DNA from: Gadus chalcogrammus
Taxonomy: Eukaryota; Chordata; Actinopteri; Gadiformes; Gadidae
DNA length: 64,000 nt
Direction of reading: 5' to 3'
Assembly: GCF_026213295.1 (NCBI RefSeq)
Contig: NC_079412.1
Location: 248,001-312,000, forward strand
Shown in pieces: positions 32,195 to 42,906 of the stretch; the stretch's first letter is position 1, and every line of letters begins with the position of its first letter. The position numbers and the translations under genes were made by a program. The notes under the pieces are model-generated. The model saw only the letters and a program-made list of their open reading frames with translations. It did no database searches and was not told where the DNA came from.

Positions 32195-32679
32195 TGTTGG
32201 GAAAAACGGTCTGTCTAGTTACTGGACCAGATGAAATGAGACGGAGAGGTAATAAAGTCTGTCGGCACGAGGACCTTGGATTTATTAAGTAAAGTGGCAA
32301 CGGTTATACAGAGTCATAAAGCGTGAGAGATCGAATATGTCTAAGTCCCTAATCAGCGCTGATGGTTCGTCCAGAGCTTCGCCTCCGTGGAAGGTCTGCT
32401 TCAGAAGAAGGGGGCAGAGTCCCTGTGTGAACCTCACAGAATCTCCTGTTTGTGGCCCTCCCGTTCTGAGGATGAAACGGTGCATTGTCTGAGTGTTTAC
32501 CATTTGCTGGGAGGAGAAATGGGGCCTTGGTTCTGGCCTTCACCTGACTATGTTATCAAGTATGTGTTATGTGTTTAAAGCTGACTATATTGTAACGTGA
32601 CTGCCATGTGTTGTGCTCCTCAAGCTAGGGTGGGAGTTAGCTATATTTATATGTGCTCAGCAGGTTATTTTGCCCAACA
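32195..32679 (-). repeat. 5' LTR of ERV-B, internally deleted
   Basis: 485 bp, TG...CA ends. It lacks about 141 bp present in the 3' LTR, including the stretch that holds the TATA-like box in this family, so its promoter may be impaired. A primer-binding site (TGGTGACCCTCGACGTGA on the minus strand) adjoins at about 32174-32191. Confidence 0.88.
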
Positions 32680-32861
32680 GTCTCAGTACCTTATATCGCA
32701 TAATGAGATACTCCATACAAGGGATGAACAAAAGTCACTATCCTTCTTTCATGCAAATGTTAATTATCTATTTACAAATTGAGAATAACATACAAAACAA
32801 TAAGATTAGTTATGTTGACACATTACACTGACTGTTAACCATAAGTCCTCATTTACCTGAG

Positions 32862-32909
32862 GGTTTCCAGTAGCTCACAGCAGCTATCTGCTGTGAGCTA
32901 CTGGAAACC
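32862..32909. repeat. Perfect 22-bp-stem hairpin
   Basis: Two 22-bp arms, 32862-32883 and 32888-32909, are perfectly complementary around the loop CTAT. It lies in the hAT element right of ERV-B. Confidence 0.85.
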
Positions 32910-33345
32910 ACTACTGGAAACCCACTGATAGCTGCGTCCAGCTATCACTATATTTCCTGTGCTCTTCAGACCTTTCATGGTTGATTAGATGCATTGCAAG
33001 GTTATTCTAGTCTTTAAATCCTTCCTCACTCAGTTGTTTTTGTTTTCCAGAAAGGCAACAACAAAAGCAAAAAACACGGTCTGCACTTTCACTGTAGACT
33101 AATCAAGACCTGTTCACCCTCTCACCATTTTTCATTACTATGTAATAGTATGCTTTTGTGAATCTGCGGCCCTTGGGCCAGAGTACTGGGTCATCCACAA
33201 GAATATGTGTGCACCTGCCCAAGACACAGCAGCTTGGGCCAGAGTGCTGGGTCATCCACAGGAATATGTGTCTCGCAGTCATTGTTATCGTTATTGTCAT
33301 AAATTTCAATAACCAAAGTGGAAGAAGGAGAGTGAGAAATATTCA

Positions 33346-33601
33346 CTACCAGTTGTGCATCATCTCCGTCAGTTTGTTGACACACGTCATTAGCATCGCT
33401 GCTGGCTGAGCCAGAGCCACTTGGAATGAAAGGAGCAGTAACGTGACAGCAAACGACGTTGACGGCTGCTCTTGATCCGCCGACGGTCCCGCTGCCACTG
33501 CGGTGGCTGTAAAACAGCTGGATAGCTTTGGCAGCTTTGAAAGAAAGTCCTGCCTTTGGTCTTTCTTTTTATGTGACCCGCTTTCGTACGATCGCTTCAT
33601 G
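33346..33601 (-). pseudogene. N-terminal exon of a ZMYM/DUF4371-type hAT transposase
   Basis: Starts MKRSYESGSHKKKDQRQDF, a basic N-terminus typical of this fish hAT group, then a Ser/Pro/Gln-rich segment. The rest of the transposase is absent from the 1.4-kb element. Remnant only. Confidence 0.55.
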
Positions 33602-34021
33602 TTTCACTCGATTTATGTCTCACTCGATTTCTCTCTCTCTCTCTCTTAGCGCTTACTGTTTTGAATTTGACATAATTTCCGCATACGCATGATGAGCGTG
33701 ATGCGCGTAACATGGAATAGTCCATGTATTGCAGACTGAAGGGGGGTGCACACGGAAAGATCGTCAAAACATGAGTAATAATTAGACATCCCGATGCTAC
33801 TATTGTGAAGAGATTTTTATAAAAACAATAAATATGGGGACCCTCTTGACCAGATCAATATTGTAAATAAGTAACTGTTCTTAATGTTTTATCGGGAAAA
33901 ATAAAGGTAAAATAAAGGTAAAAAAAAAAAAAATTGGGGGCCCCAAAAACCTTCTATGGGGCCCGGGGCTCCAGGCAAATGCCTGGTTTGCCTAATAGTA
34001 CGGCCCGCCACTGGTTATGTT

Positions 34022-35078
34022 CAGTGTTGGGGGTAACGCGTTAGAACTAACGCGTTAGAGTACTCTTATTCGTTTTTTTCAGTAACGAGTAACCTAACGC
34101 GTTAGTTTTGCGAATTCAGTAATCCGTAACTCGTTAATTTCCAAAATAACCACTCGTTACTCCGTTACTTTAAGATTTTCCCTCGATAAGGAAAGTAAAG
34201 TCCCGGTATTTCTGCATTTAGTCAGATGCTGCTGCCCTGCTCCTTGCATCTCTCTCTCTCTGTGTGTGTGTGCGCGCGCACCTGTGTGTGTAAGCTACGT
34301 GTGTTACGGCGGCAAGATGGACGAGAAGATAGCCTTAGATTCCTGGAGGTACGCTCATTATTTTGAGTTACAGAGCGAAAAGGACAAGAAGAACATAGTG
34401 GTCGTTTTGAGCACCTTCTTCTCCTACGTTTCAACCATTACTTTGGTGATAAATAGGCTAAAGGTAGCCTACGTGTTTGTTATGAATGTAGGGCTATAGG
34501 GTCACACGAACATTTTCAGTTCTTCAATGTTTTTTTAGTGCCATGCACTGTTCTTTTGTGCAACGCATACGGTTAAATTGAATTAAATTTCCAATTCTAA
34601 AAGGTTGCGTGCCTACCTGTTAAGCACTTTGTTAGGCGCCTGCACTTGTAAAGTGGATAAGCTATGTGTGACGCACTGTTCTTTTGTGCGCAGCCAATAC
34701 GGTAAGCTACATTCTGTTAAAATAACTGCCTGTTACCGGAGTATGTTATTCATGGAAGCTGTTCAAATGATCAAAGGATGAATGCCTGTTAAATAAAACG
34801 TGCAATATGATGACTGTCTTTCCTGTCATTATGCTATAGGTTCATGATTGATTCATAAACAGTCAGCACTGTTGGTGCATCTAAAGGAGGATGTGAGTTG
34901 TTGTTGCGCTAGGCGGACACGCACGCACCCCAAACGCATTTTAATTGTTGGTAACGCAGAGTACTCTAACGCGTTTCTTTTATTTATAGGTAACGTAGTA
35001 ACGTAACGGATTACTTTTAATTGATAGTAACAAAGTAACCTAACAGATTACTTTCAAAAGTAACGATACCCAACACTG
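34022..35078 (+). mobile_element. hAT element in the same target site as its neighbour
   Basis: Ends CAGTGTTGGGGGTAACG and, inverted, CAGTGTTGGGTATCG. Flanks are GTTATGTT on both sides (34014-34021 and 35079-35086). Subterminal regions are full of TAACGCGTTAG / TAACGTAGTAACG motifs. At 34318-34405 a short frame reads MDEKIALDSWRYAHYFELQS, similar to the start of BED-finger hAT transposases. It is non-autonomous. Confidence 0.85.
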
Positions 35079-35231
35079 GTTATGTTACTTCTACAGTTGA
35101 AGTACGACTGATGATTTGAATCATCGTCTTTCAGGGTTTTCTTCGGGTTTATTTTTTTCTCACGTCGCGCCCCCCCTGAAGAACTCTGGCGGCCCCCAGG
35201 GGGGGCGCGCCCCACAGTTTGAAAACCACTG

Positions 35232-35480
35232 CTCTAGAAGATCCTATCGTGAAACCCCCCCCAACCTTTTGTCCTCACAGGTCCGGTCGTCAGACCCCCC
35301 CCCCCCCCCTCTCCCCATCCTTTTGTCTAATGTTTGTACCAACATGGGAGACGTATTACCTGTGGTTATTTGTTAAAATGGTGAATGTCTCGAAGTTAAG
35401 CCGAGACCACCATAAGGTAAATGGTGAATGTGCCGAAGTTAAGCCGGGCCACCATAAGGTATTATTTATTTCTCTCTCTC
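35232..35480. repeat. Right flank of the large hAT with two 43-bp hairpin units
   Basis: Repeats sequence seen left of the element. ATCCTATCGTGAAACCCCCC and CCAACCTTTTGTC match about 16110-16145, and two 43-bp units (35378-35460) match the array at 15208. The locus therefore carried at least two copies of this repeat block before the hAT inserted. Confidence 0.75.
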
Positions 35481-37160
35481 TCTCTAGCTCACACTCTCCT
35501 TAGCTCATTCTCTCTCTCTCTCTCGCTCTCTTGCTCTCTCTACCTCTCTCTCTCTAGAGATATGTTCTCTCTATCTCTCTCCAAACACACACTTATTGAA
35601 GGCAACAAGTGTCATTTTTGACCTGGGCGCTCCTGGCTGTTTGATAAGGCAATGGTAGCCTGCACAAAGGGACCCCCGGTGTGTTATGTCTGTCTGTCTG
35701 TCTGTGTCTGTGTCTCTGTCTCTGTGTCTAGAAATATGTTCTCTCTCCATAAATATATTCCCTTAAAGATCCATCTGTTTCAAATTATAACAATGTTTTG
35801 GCAGCTACTTATTCAGCCAATGGTGCGAGTATAATTGTCACATTTCACTAGTCAATAGCTGGAAGTATTATATTGTATATTTCATTCCAATACTTGAGGT
35901 ATTTAGTTTGATTTTGATTTAAATATCAATATCTAGTTCATAACTACAGTTTCCGCACGCTCATTAAGTGCCCTCATCCTCTACGAATCAATAAATCCAT
36001 AACAATAAGTTGAAACCATCGGTAAAGCAATAGTTTCTGGACACATAATATTTTGACTATAATTTTGTAACTAATAACATTCAATATCTATGGGAGAACA
36101 ATATTTATGTATACATGTGATAATATCTGTAAATCCACTTTGTTTGTACAGACATATTACTTTTGGGCAACCAGGAAGGTTGTTCCACAGTTTCAATATG
36201 GAATATTGAAAAGTAATTAAAGTTGTACAATCTTGTAACTCTCCCAGTCTCTCTCTCTTTCTCCCTCTGTCTGCCTGCCTGTCTAAAAGTAGGCCCTCCC
36301 TCACCCCCTCATGAAGACACCTTCCCATCTGCGTTACCCCCCCCCCACAGAATAGCTTTGTCTTTAATGCCCCACTCTGGCGTCGTTTTGAGTACTCGTC
36401 GTTAACGATTGTTCATGGTTATAGGTGGGAGGCAAGGTCCTCCACTATCGGTCTCTGTGAAGATCGAGCCACAATAGAACATTAACGAGAGTTCCAATCA
36501 TTATTATCTTTCACTTCTCCCATTCTTCAGAACTTTCCTGAGGCCGGCACGGTCTGTGTTCCTAAGCAGTAGCTCCATAGCGGACGTTCAGAGTAAATAC
36601 CAATTATCTGATGATCCGCTAATACCATCCAACATGCATGCTTACATTTTACATTCAAGTCTGTTGATATTTTGTTATTAAAAACGCGAATTATTAGTCT
36701 ACGAGTCCCTCCTAACCCTTTACACTCGTAAATCCAAACCCCAACCCCTCCCATGCAACTCTCTCTCTCTCGCTCTCGCTATTTTTAACAACGATAACTT
36801 CTATTTGTAGTTCCACTTATCATCCAAGGATCTCATAGGGCTATCTGTATACATGTAAATGTACACACAGCGCAGAGACATAGTGTATTGAGAGCGCAAA
36901 ATGCGGTTAAGTGGTAGCCTTATGCCATAAGGTACCACAGTTTTCAGCCGGACAGATAGAACTCAGAAGTTTCTGTAGTCGGCTGATACGTATGTAGTAT
37001 GCACCGCAACCATATTTGTAGTTCTTGGTAGTGCCCCCTACTCGTTAACACGAGATTATTCCCAATTACATCTCAACATCTCCAAATGTACCACAAGTAT
37101 ATAACTATTATAAGTCCCAACTAGACGACCCCCAGCTTTCCAAGTAGCCGATCTCTTGCA
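35481..37160. other. Simple-sequence-rich intergenic DNA
   Basis: (TC)n at 35462-35585 and 36232-36275, and (TG/TC)n near 35690-35735. No gene, repeat end or RNA gene recognised. Confidence 0.5.
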
Positions 37161-37164
37161 TTTG

Positions 37165-37510
37165 TACTAAATTTGTTCTCTTTTCTCGTCAGGCCTTGGC
37201 AACCCGAGCAGTAATGGATGCCCGACATTCATCATTTTTAATCGTTAACATTACTACAAATATTCTCTTTTCTAATCAGGGAGTGGCAACACAACGATCA
37301 GTTGCCCACGATCATCATTTTACTTCTGTGCATAAAATATTAATTCTCTTTTCTCTTTAGGAGGTGGCAACACAAGCATTATATTTGCCAAACACTCATC
37401 TTTTTACTTCTCTACATTGATCTTAATTCTCTCTCTCTCCAGGAAATGGCAGTATAAGAACGAATGACAAACACTGACAGTAATTTTATTTTTTTTTCAG
37501 GTTGCTAAGC
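37165..37510 (+). repeat. About 83-bp tandem repeat, each unit with a 3' splice-site-like signal
   Basis: TTCTCTTTTCT-like tracts start at 37175, 37263, 37344 and 37427. Each is followed within 10-12 bases by CAGG or TAGG and then a G-rich start such as GGAGTGGCAACACAACGATC. A fifth, TTTTTTTTTTCAGG, lies near 37490. The units are diverged and the exon-like parts are not open in a common frame. Confidence 0.55.
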
Positions 37511-39682
37511 CCTTCTGTCTATTAAACATGCGTTTTGTGTAGTAAGACAGGTAGAGAACCAGGCTGGTTCAAATAGACATGGGGTTCAACTGCTAGAATA
37601 ATATGTCTAATTGATAAATGGTGCACATGGTTTTAAACTGTGCCCAAGGAGGGAGTTAGCTCAACTGCTGTAGACACAATTGCTATACGTTTTTTGCGAA
37701 TATTAAATCTACATGGGTTAAATTCTGCTATAATCAGCTACTACTTACGAATAAACACTGCGTGAAATGTTCAAAGGTCAACTATTGCTTCCATTGGAGC
37801 GATTGCAATAGATATAATATCGTACCACAATATGCATGCATTATCTTGTATTCAACAATTAGGAAAGCCGGATTCCAGAACCGAAAGAAGTCCTACAAAA
37901 GGGCACCAACCCAGGGGTCTTGCATCAACCAGATCCCTGTACGGCAGTTACACAGTGATCTTAAAAAATAAATAATTATCTAGACTCCACATCATGAACG
38001 GTTAGCCTTTAAAGTTGTCCATAGCGTGCATACCGCTCGTCCACAGAAATCCGGGGTTATCCAGGCCTGGGGATTCTTATTAGAAGAGTTCTGGGATAAC
38101 CTCCAATAGAGGGGTCCCCCCCAATAGAGGATCCTGAGGACAAGCGGTAGAAATGCATAGTTCAACAGACCTGACGAGGTCCAAAATACCAAAATAAGAA
38201 AGAATAAAATATATTTCATTGCAAACTATGAAAATAATAAAAGTCTTCACGTAATCTACAATTAAATTACATAAGTAATAAAATGTAATCCATAATTCAT
38301 CATAATTTTGATAAACAATATACGTGTTACGTTTTTTCTTTACATGCCAATACAGTGGATACTCGATTATTACAATATATCACAACCAGTTTAATGGTCA
38401 ACCAAAACGCACAGCCGTACGTAACCCCGACTGTCCCAAACTGACAACGTTACGGTAACAACAGAAGTATTATGCCTAATATTGAAATGCAGATTTTGAA
38501 TATTAAGATATTTTGATAATGTTAAAATGTAAGTTTTGTATGTTTGTATTTTCCCATGTGGTCTTGTCACCCTGTTATTCTGCAGGGTCGTTCAAAATCC
38601 TTTGAGGTTAGTGGAAATCAGTTCTCACTCTGTTCCTTTGTTGTCCTGTGTTGGTTTGGGCCCGTTATCCTTGATCCCCAGAGAAGCGCAGAGACGCAAG
38701 TGATAAGGAACGGCCAACCCCATATTTATGACATCTTAAGGAATGATGACTTAGATGACCATATGGTTAACAAAGGCTTTTGGTTTGTTGTGAGGCAGCT
38801 GTCCTCAGCAAAACTTCTGAAGGTGTAAGAACTCCTGGCCACTCAGCGGCCTTTCTGCAGACCCTTTAGAAAATGAAGGGCTCCGCAGGAAGAAATCCCA
38901 TCTGAAGTCTCAAATTGTTGAATAATATGCTTATTTTTAGGTCTGTTGATGCATGTTATGATTATTCTTCGTTCGTGCTTTTCTTAAGAATGTGTATATA
39001 GAGATAAAAATAAAATGAAAATAAAAATCAGTAAAAATATAAAATGAAAACAAATGGTGGATTCATATACCATGTGTGAATGTCCTCTTGTGTGTGTCAG
39101 AGCCACCAAAATAATGGAGGTTACTCGACTGATACATACACGAGGGGATATTGAAAGCATACCACATATAAAACTAAGATAATTAGAAAATGGTTCATTA
39201 TAATTAACTTGCAATAACATTTGCTTCACCCAATAACTTCTGAAATTTTCTTTTAGGTTCAGGTTTTGTTTTGTTTTAGAATATCATCCTATATTTAATG
39301 CCCAGATGTGACAATTGGGTAGTATAATGAAGGTAACTGTTGGAACCAGATACGGTTACAAAGAAGTGATATTGAACATACAAATTTTAACATTGTAATT
39401 TCCCTTTTTTCACCTTTTTGGGTTTATAAGATAGGAAAGGGATTAGCAATACTTCTGCTCGCCAGGGACAATATAGGCTCAATTTAGATTCAGAAGTAGT
39501 GGGCTAACCTTTCAAATGCCACTGCTACCGCTGTAACGCTTTGTTACAACGTCAGCGTCTCATTGTCTGATATATATATATATATTATTATTTTTTTCTT
39601 TTTACTCTGATAAGTTACGGCACACAGGTATACTGACTCATGAAACATTTACGGTTTACTGCATTTAACAACAGCGTGGTCT
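37511..39682. other. Unassigned AT-rich DNA
   Basis: No supported gene. An open stretch at 38544-38828 (+, 94 codons, ending LSSAKLLKV) has plausible composition (QVIRNGQPHIYDILRNDDLD), but no recognised family and no ATG-supported start beyond its first codon. A minus-strand stretch at 37992-38219 begins with a hydrophobic segment. Both are recorded only as possibilities. Confidence 0.3.
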
Positions 39683-40451
39683 TGTTGGGCAAAATAACCT
39701 GCTGAGTACATCACATGTACATTATAAATATAGCTAACTCCTACCCTAGCCTGATGAGCACATCACATGGCAGACACATTACAATATAGTCAACTCTTGC
39801 TCTAACCCAACGAACACAAACATGATAATATATAGTCAGGTCAAGGCCAGAGCCGAAGGCCCCATTTCCCAGGCAAATGGTAGACACTCAGACAATGCAC
39901 CAGTCATCCTCAAGAACGGGAGAGCCACATTAATTTATCACACAGGAGACACTTTGAAGCTCTCCCCCGTTAGAAGGAACCAAGAGAAACACCTGCCCAT
40001 ACCAGGGGCCTGAGAGCCACATTAAATTATCACACACGAGACACTTCGGGGGGGCACTCCCCCGTTTTCATTCATCACACCGGAGACACGAGGAGCTCTC
40101 CCCCGTTACGAAGCTCTCCCAGGGCCTGGGAGCCAAGGCCAAGCAAAAACACACAGAACCACACACACCTCAAACGCACACACCTCATCGAGAGGAGGAT
40201 ACAGCATAAAACTGTATCACACAGGGACTCTTGATCTTCTTCTGAAGCAGACCTTCCACGGAGGCGAAGCTCCGGACGAACCATCAGCGCTGATTAGGGA
40301 CTTAGACATATTCGATTTCTCACGCTTTATGACTCTGTATAACCGTTGCCACTTTACTTAATACATCCAAGGTCCTCGTGCCGACAGACTTTATTACCTC
40401 TCCGTCTCATTTCATCTGGTCCAGTAACTAGACAGATCGTTTTTCCCCTCA
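39683..40451 (+). repeat. Solo LTR of the ERV-A/B family
   Basis: Begins TGTTGGGCAAAATAACC and ends TTTTTCCCCTCA. A 4-bp duplication GTCT is at 39679-39682 and 40452-40455. 769 bp, longer than the proviral LTRs because of internal duplications around CTCTCCCCCGTT (39960-40110). It is the product of LTR-LTR recombination. Confidence 0.9.
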
Positions 40452-41136
40452 GTCTCAAGACGGCTGCATAGACCCACAACTATCGACCTTTGGTTTTGTA
40501 TGTACTGGTCTTCATTTCTCTTCATAATGGATTGGTTTATGTACAGATGATTAAGGAAAGGAACTTCAACTTGGTTGCACTACACCGTTGCTAGGATTGG
40601 TTAATTTAATGCGCATGGCTGAAGCAATGCGCAAGGAGGGATGTAGCGTGAATATTAAATCAAGGTTGAAGGTTGAAATCAGCTCAGAAAAAGGAATGAG
40701 ACACTCAAAACAAAAAATTTAAAATTAATTATAATACCAACATATTTGAAACGCATACAATTTTCAGGTCCAATGTTTCCAGAAGCAAGATGAGTACCGT
40801 GTATCACTCTGACACAGCTAACTTTGCACGTAATGCTTACGGTTAGATTCATGCTTACACTTACATTTCTAGGGTCCCATAATGGACTTCCATTCGAACA
40901 ATTAAAAATAGAATTAAAGGAAATATGTTTTTGAACAACTAACTGCTGTACATGAGTTTGTATTTCTACAATAGAAACAAAAGTTCCAGAACCAGATGCA
41001 GACACACCCGGAGCCTATAAAACTACGTCCACCGAGCAAGGAGTAACAGTCACATGAGGAAATCAAATAATGGCAGGATTTGAATCGGTTCTGTTTTGGT
41101 TGTCCACCATATAAAAAATATGTATATATATATAGT
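40452..41136. other. Unassigned sequence upstream of the env fragment
   Basis: No gene supported on the plus strand. On the minus strand 40679-41005 is open for 108 codons and contains several N-glycosylation sequons (NCSNGS, RNVSVSMNLTVS). See findings. Confidence 0.3.
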
Positions 41137-41638
41137 TTGGATAAATTACATGTATCATAATCAGCAACACTTCGTTCAGTTTACCAGATAAAGTTAAAAG
41201 GAATATATATAGATATGGAAATGTTATTGACAGAGCAAGGAGGGGTAAATGCGATGATAGGCACAACATGTTGTACTTTTATCCCCAATAACACAGCTCC
41301 GGATGGGTTGGTGGCATAATTACAATCCCTCAGGTTAGAATTGGCAGAGAACTCCGGCATTAATGACCCTTTCACAGGATGGATGGAGAATATGTTTGGG
41401 AGGTGGAAAGGCACGATCCAGTAAGTGCCCGTCGCGGGAATAAATGCAGAGACCGTGTTAATTGTCACCGGCTGCCGTTGTATTCCCTGTGCACGAGGGC
41501 TACTGCATCTGCTGATCACCACAGCAGTGGGCGCTACAGAAGCGCCAAGTGCCATTCAGGCTTACGTAGGGATCAGATATGATCCGATGAAAGTGAACGA
41601 TACATCACCTGAGGGGCCCGACCCTATCCAGCTGTAAT
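41137..41638 (+). pseudogene. env: env TM fragment of a retrovirus related to ERV-A (ERV-C)
   Basis: Aligns with the ERV-A transmembrane subunit. WINYMYHNQQ (about 41139) is followed after stops by MEMLLTEQGGVNAMIGTTCC and FIPNNTAPDG, the same layout as ERV-A 7780-7970. The first Cys of the CX6CC motif is Asn here. It continues LELAENSGINDPFTGWMENM, then a broken membrane-proximal region with GCRCIPCARG. In-frame stops occur near 41170 and 41316 and a frameshift near 41420. It ends with TAA at about 41636. Dead copy. Confidence 0.75.
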
Positions 41639-42487
41639 ATGTAGAATAGTCAACACCTATACTATTCTAGTAGAATCACCTGTGTCTAAAATAATCAATA
41701 TCCTGAATTTACTTGAATAATTAATTATTGAACCACCAAGACGAGTTGTTTGTTATTGTGTAGTGTTGCTTGGTTGCGAGTGCAACCCGTTATTTCTGAA
41801 TCGCTGCATTGATAATGGTACTGTTGATCTTTGAGACGGTTGTTTACAGGCCACCTGTTGCTGACACGACGACGACGGAGAACCTGTTTGGAGGCTCCCA
41901 TGATGTAAAAGTAACCTCTCTGAGCTGAACCCTTGACAAGGAGGGACGAGTCTTGGGTTCAGGAATTACAGGCCCGACGGCGACAGAAGAAACAATGGCT
42001 ACGATAATAACAACGCCCAAAACTACCCACATGCAATACACGAAGATCACCTGAACCACCCAAATCCATGCTAGCCTATCAATAATTTTGAATTTTTAAA
42101 AATGTTATTATGAACAATTTTTACTTTACTTTTGCACATGTTGAAAATTGTATTACCTTGTAGCACATAACCAAAAGTATTAGCTCAGGATTTCTATGGA
42201 TAGTTTTGTTTGTGTGCTGTTTAACCATATGATTGTATGATAACCAGGATACATGTACATTGTTGTATTGTTAATATGACTTGTATTACCTATGAGACCC
42301 ATCAGGGCAAATGCCGTTACAGTGTTATGGTAATCCGTGGTGGTTTTTGCTCGGTAAAAAACGAGTTTTCCCACTCGGTTGGTGGTGTTGATGAATTATC
42401 CTACTTTGACTATGTTTTCGGTGTGGTAAATGGTGTTTATGATTTCAAATATTATTGTATGGTCATCTAAGATAACCAAGGAGGGAT
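41639..42487 (+). other. 3' region of ERV-C with polypurine tract
   Basis: No gene on the plus strand. AAGGAGGGA at 42478-42486 directly precedes the LTR, as a polypurine tract should. On the minus strand, 41844-42059 is open and starts with a membrane-span-like segment. Confidence 0.5.
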
Positions 42488-42906
42488 TGTTACGTATTTT
42501 AAGAATCTAAGCTACCAACACATAGACCCAATGAAGCAGGACCAAACATATAAGCCATAAATACTATACATAGCCACTACGGGAGCAAGACCTTATTGAG
42601 GGCGGCTCCACCACAGAAGGCATCACCTGAAGAAGCCACCACGCCCACTAGGCCACGCCCACTTGACGGTCCCTTACCTGTGCACACTAGGTGAAGGGGC
42701 CAGAGATTTTCAGCGACACCCGTGGACAGTCACGGGCCTCTGCCCGTGGCTGAAAGTAGACAGAGTTATTATCTCTCACACGTGTTCGACACGATTCCTA
42801 AACTTTCGTTCCATAGCCAGTTACCATACCGAAACATGCCTACTTTAACAATAAAGTCAGTTAAAAGCTATCCCGGACTTGAACCTTTCCTTGAAGAAAC
42901 TCAACA
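42488..42906 (+). repeat. 3' LTR of ERV-C (LTR-2 type)
   Basis: Begins TGTTACGTATTTTAAG and ends CTTGAAGAAACTCAACA, with the poly(A) signal in CAATAAAGTCAGTT at about 42850. It sits downstream of the env fragment and polypurine tract, so it is the 3' LTR of that element. The 5' LTR was not found in the window. Confidence 0.8.

Larger units (their letters stand above)
23493..32679 (-). mobile_element. Provirus ERV-B, gag-only member of the ERV-A family
   Basis: Minus orientation, with LTRs at 32195-32679 (5') and 23493-24118 (3'), flanked by GTCT at 23489-23492 and 32680-32683. Order on the minus strand is primer-binding site (near 32190), leader with a 138-bp repeat array (31110-31880), leader with a 45-bp array (27191-30060), gag (26993-25149), last codons of env, 3' untranslated region. 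Pol and nearly all of env are deleted. Where both LTRs exist they show only about three substitutions in 485 bp, so integration is recent. It inserted into a hAT element. Confidence 0.93.
23423..34013 (-). mobile_element. hAT element interrupted by provirus ERV-B
   Basis: Ends CAGTGGC (23423) and GCCACTG (to 34013), flanked by the 8-bp duplication GTTATGTT (23415-23422 and 34014-34021). Without ERV-B it is about 1.4 kb. Near both ends GGGGGC and CTCCAGGC motifs are mirrored. It carries only the first exon of a transposase (33346-33601, minus). Confidence 0.85.
16194..35231. mobile_element. Large hAT-like element holding five nested insertions
   Basis: The left end CAGGGGTTTTCA (16194) and right end TGAAAACCACTG (to 35231) are inverted and flanked by a perfect 8-bp duplication CTCTAGAA (16186-16193 and 35232-35239). 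After removing nested insertions (16416-17871, 17919-22876, 23423-34013, 23493-32679, 34022-35078) only about 0.9 kb belongs to it, so it was a small non-autonomous element. Both subterminal regions are rich in C/G runs. No transposase of its own is visible. Confidence 0.8.
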
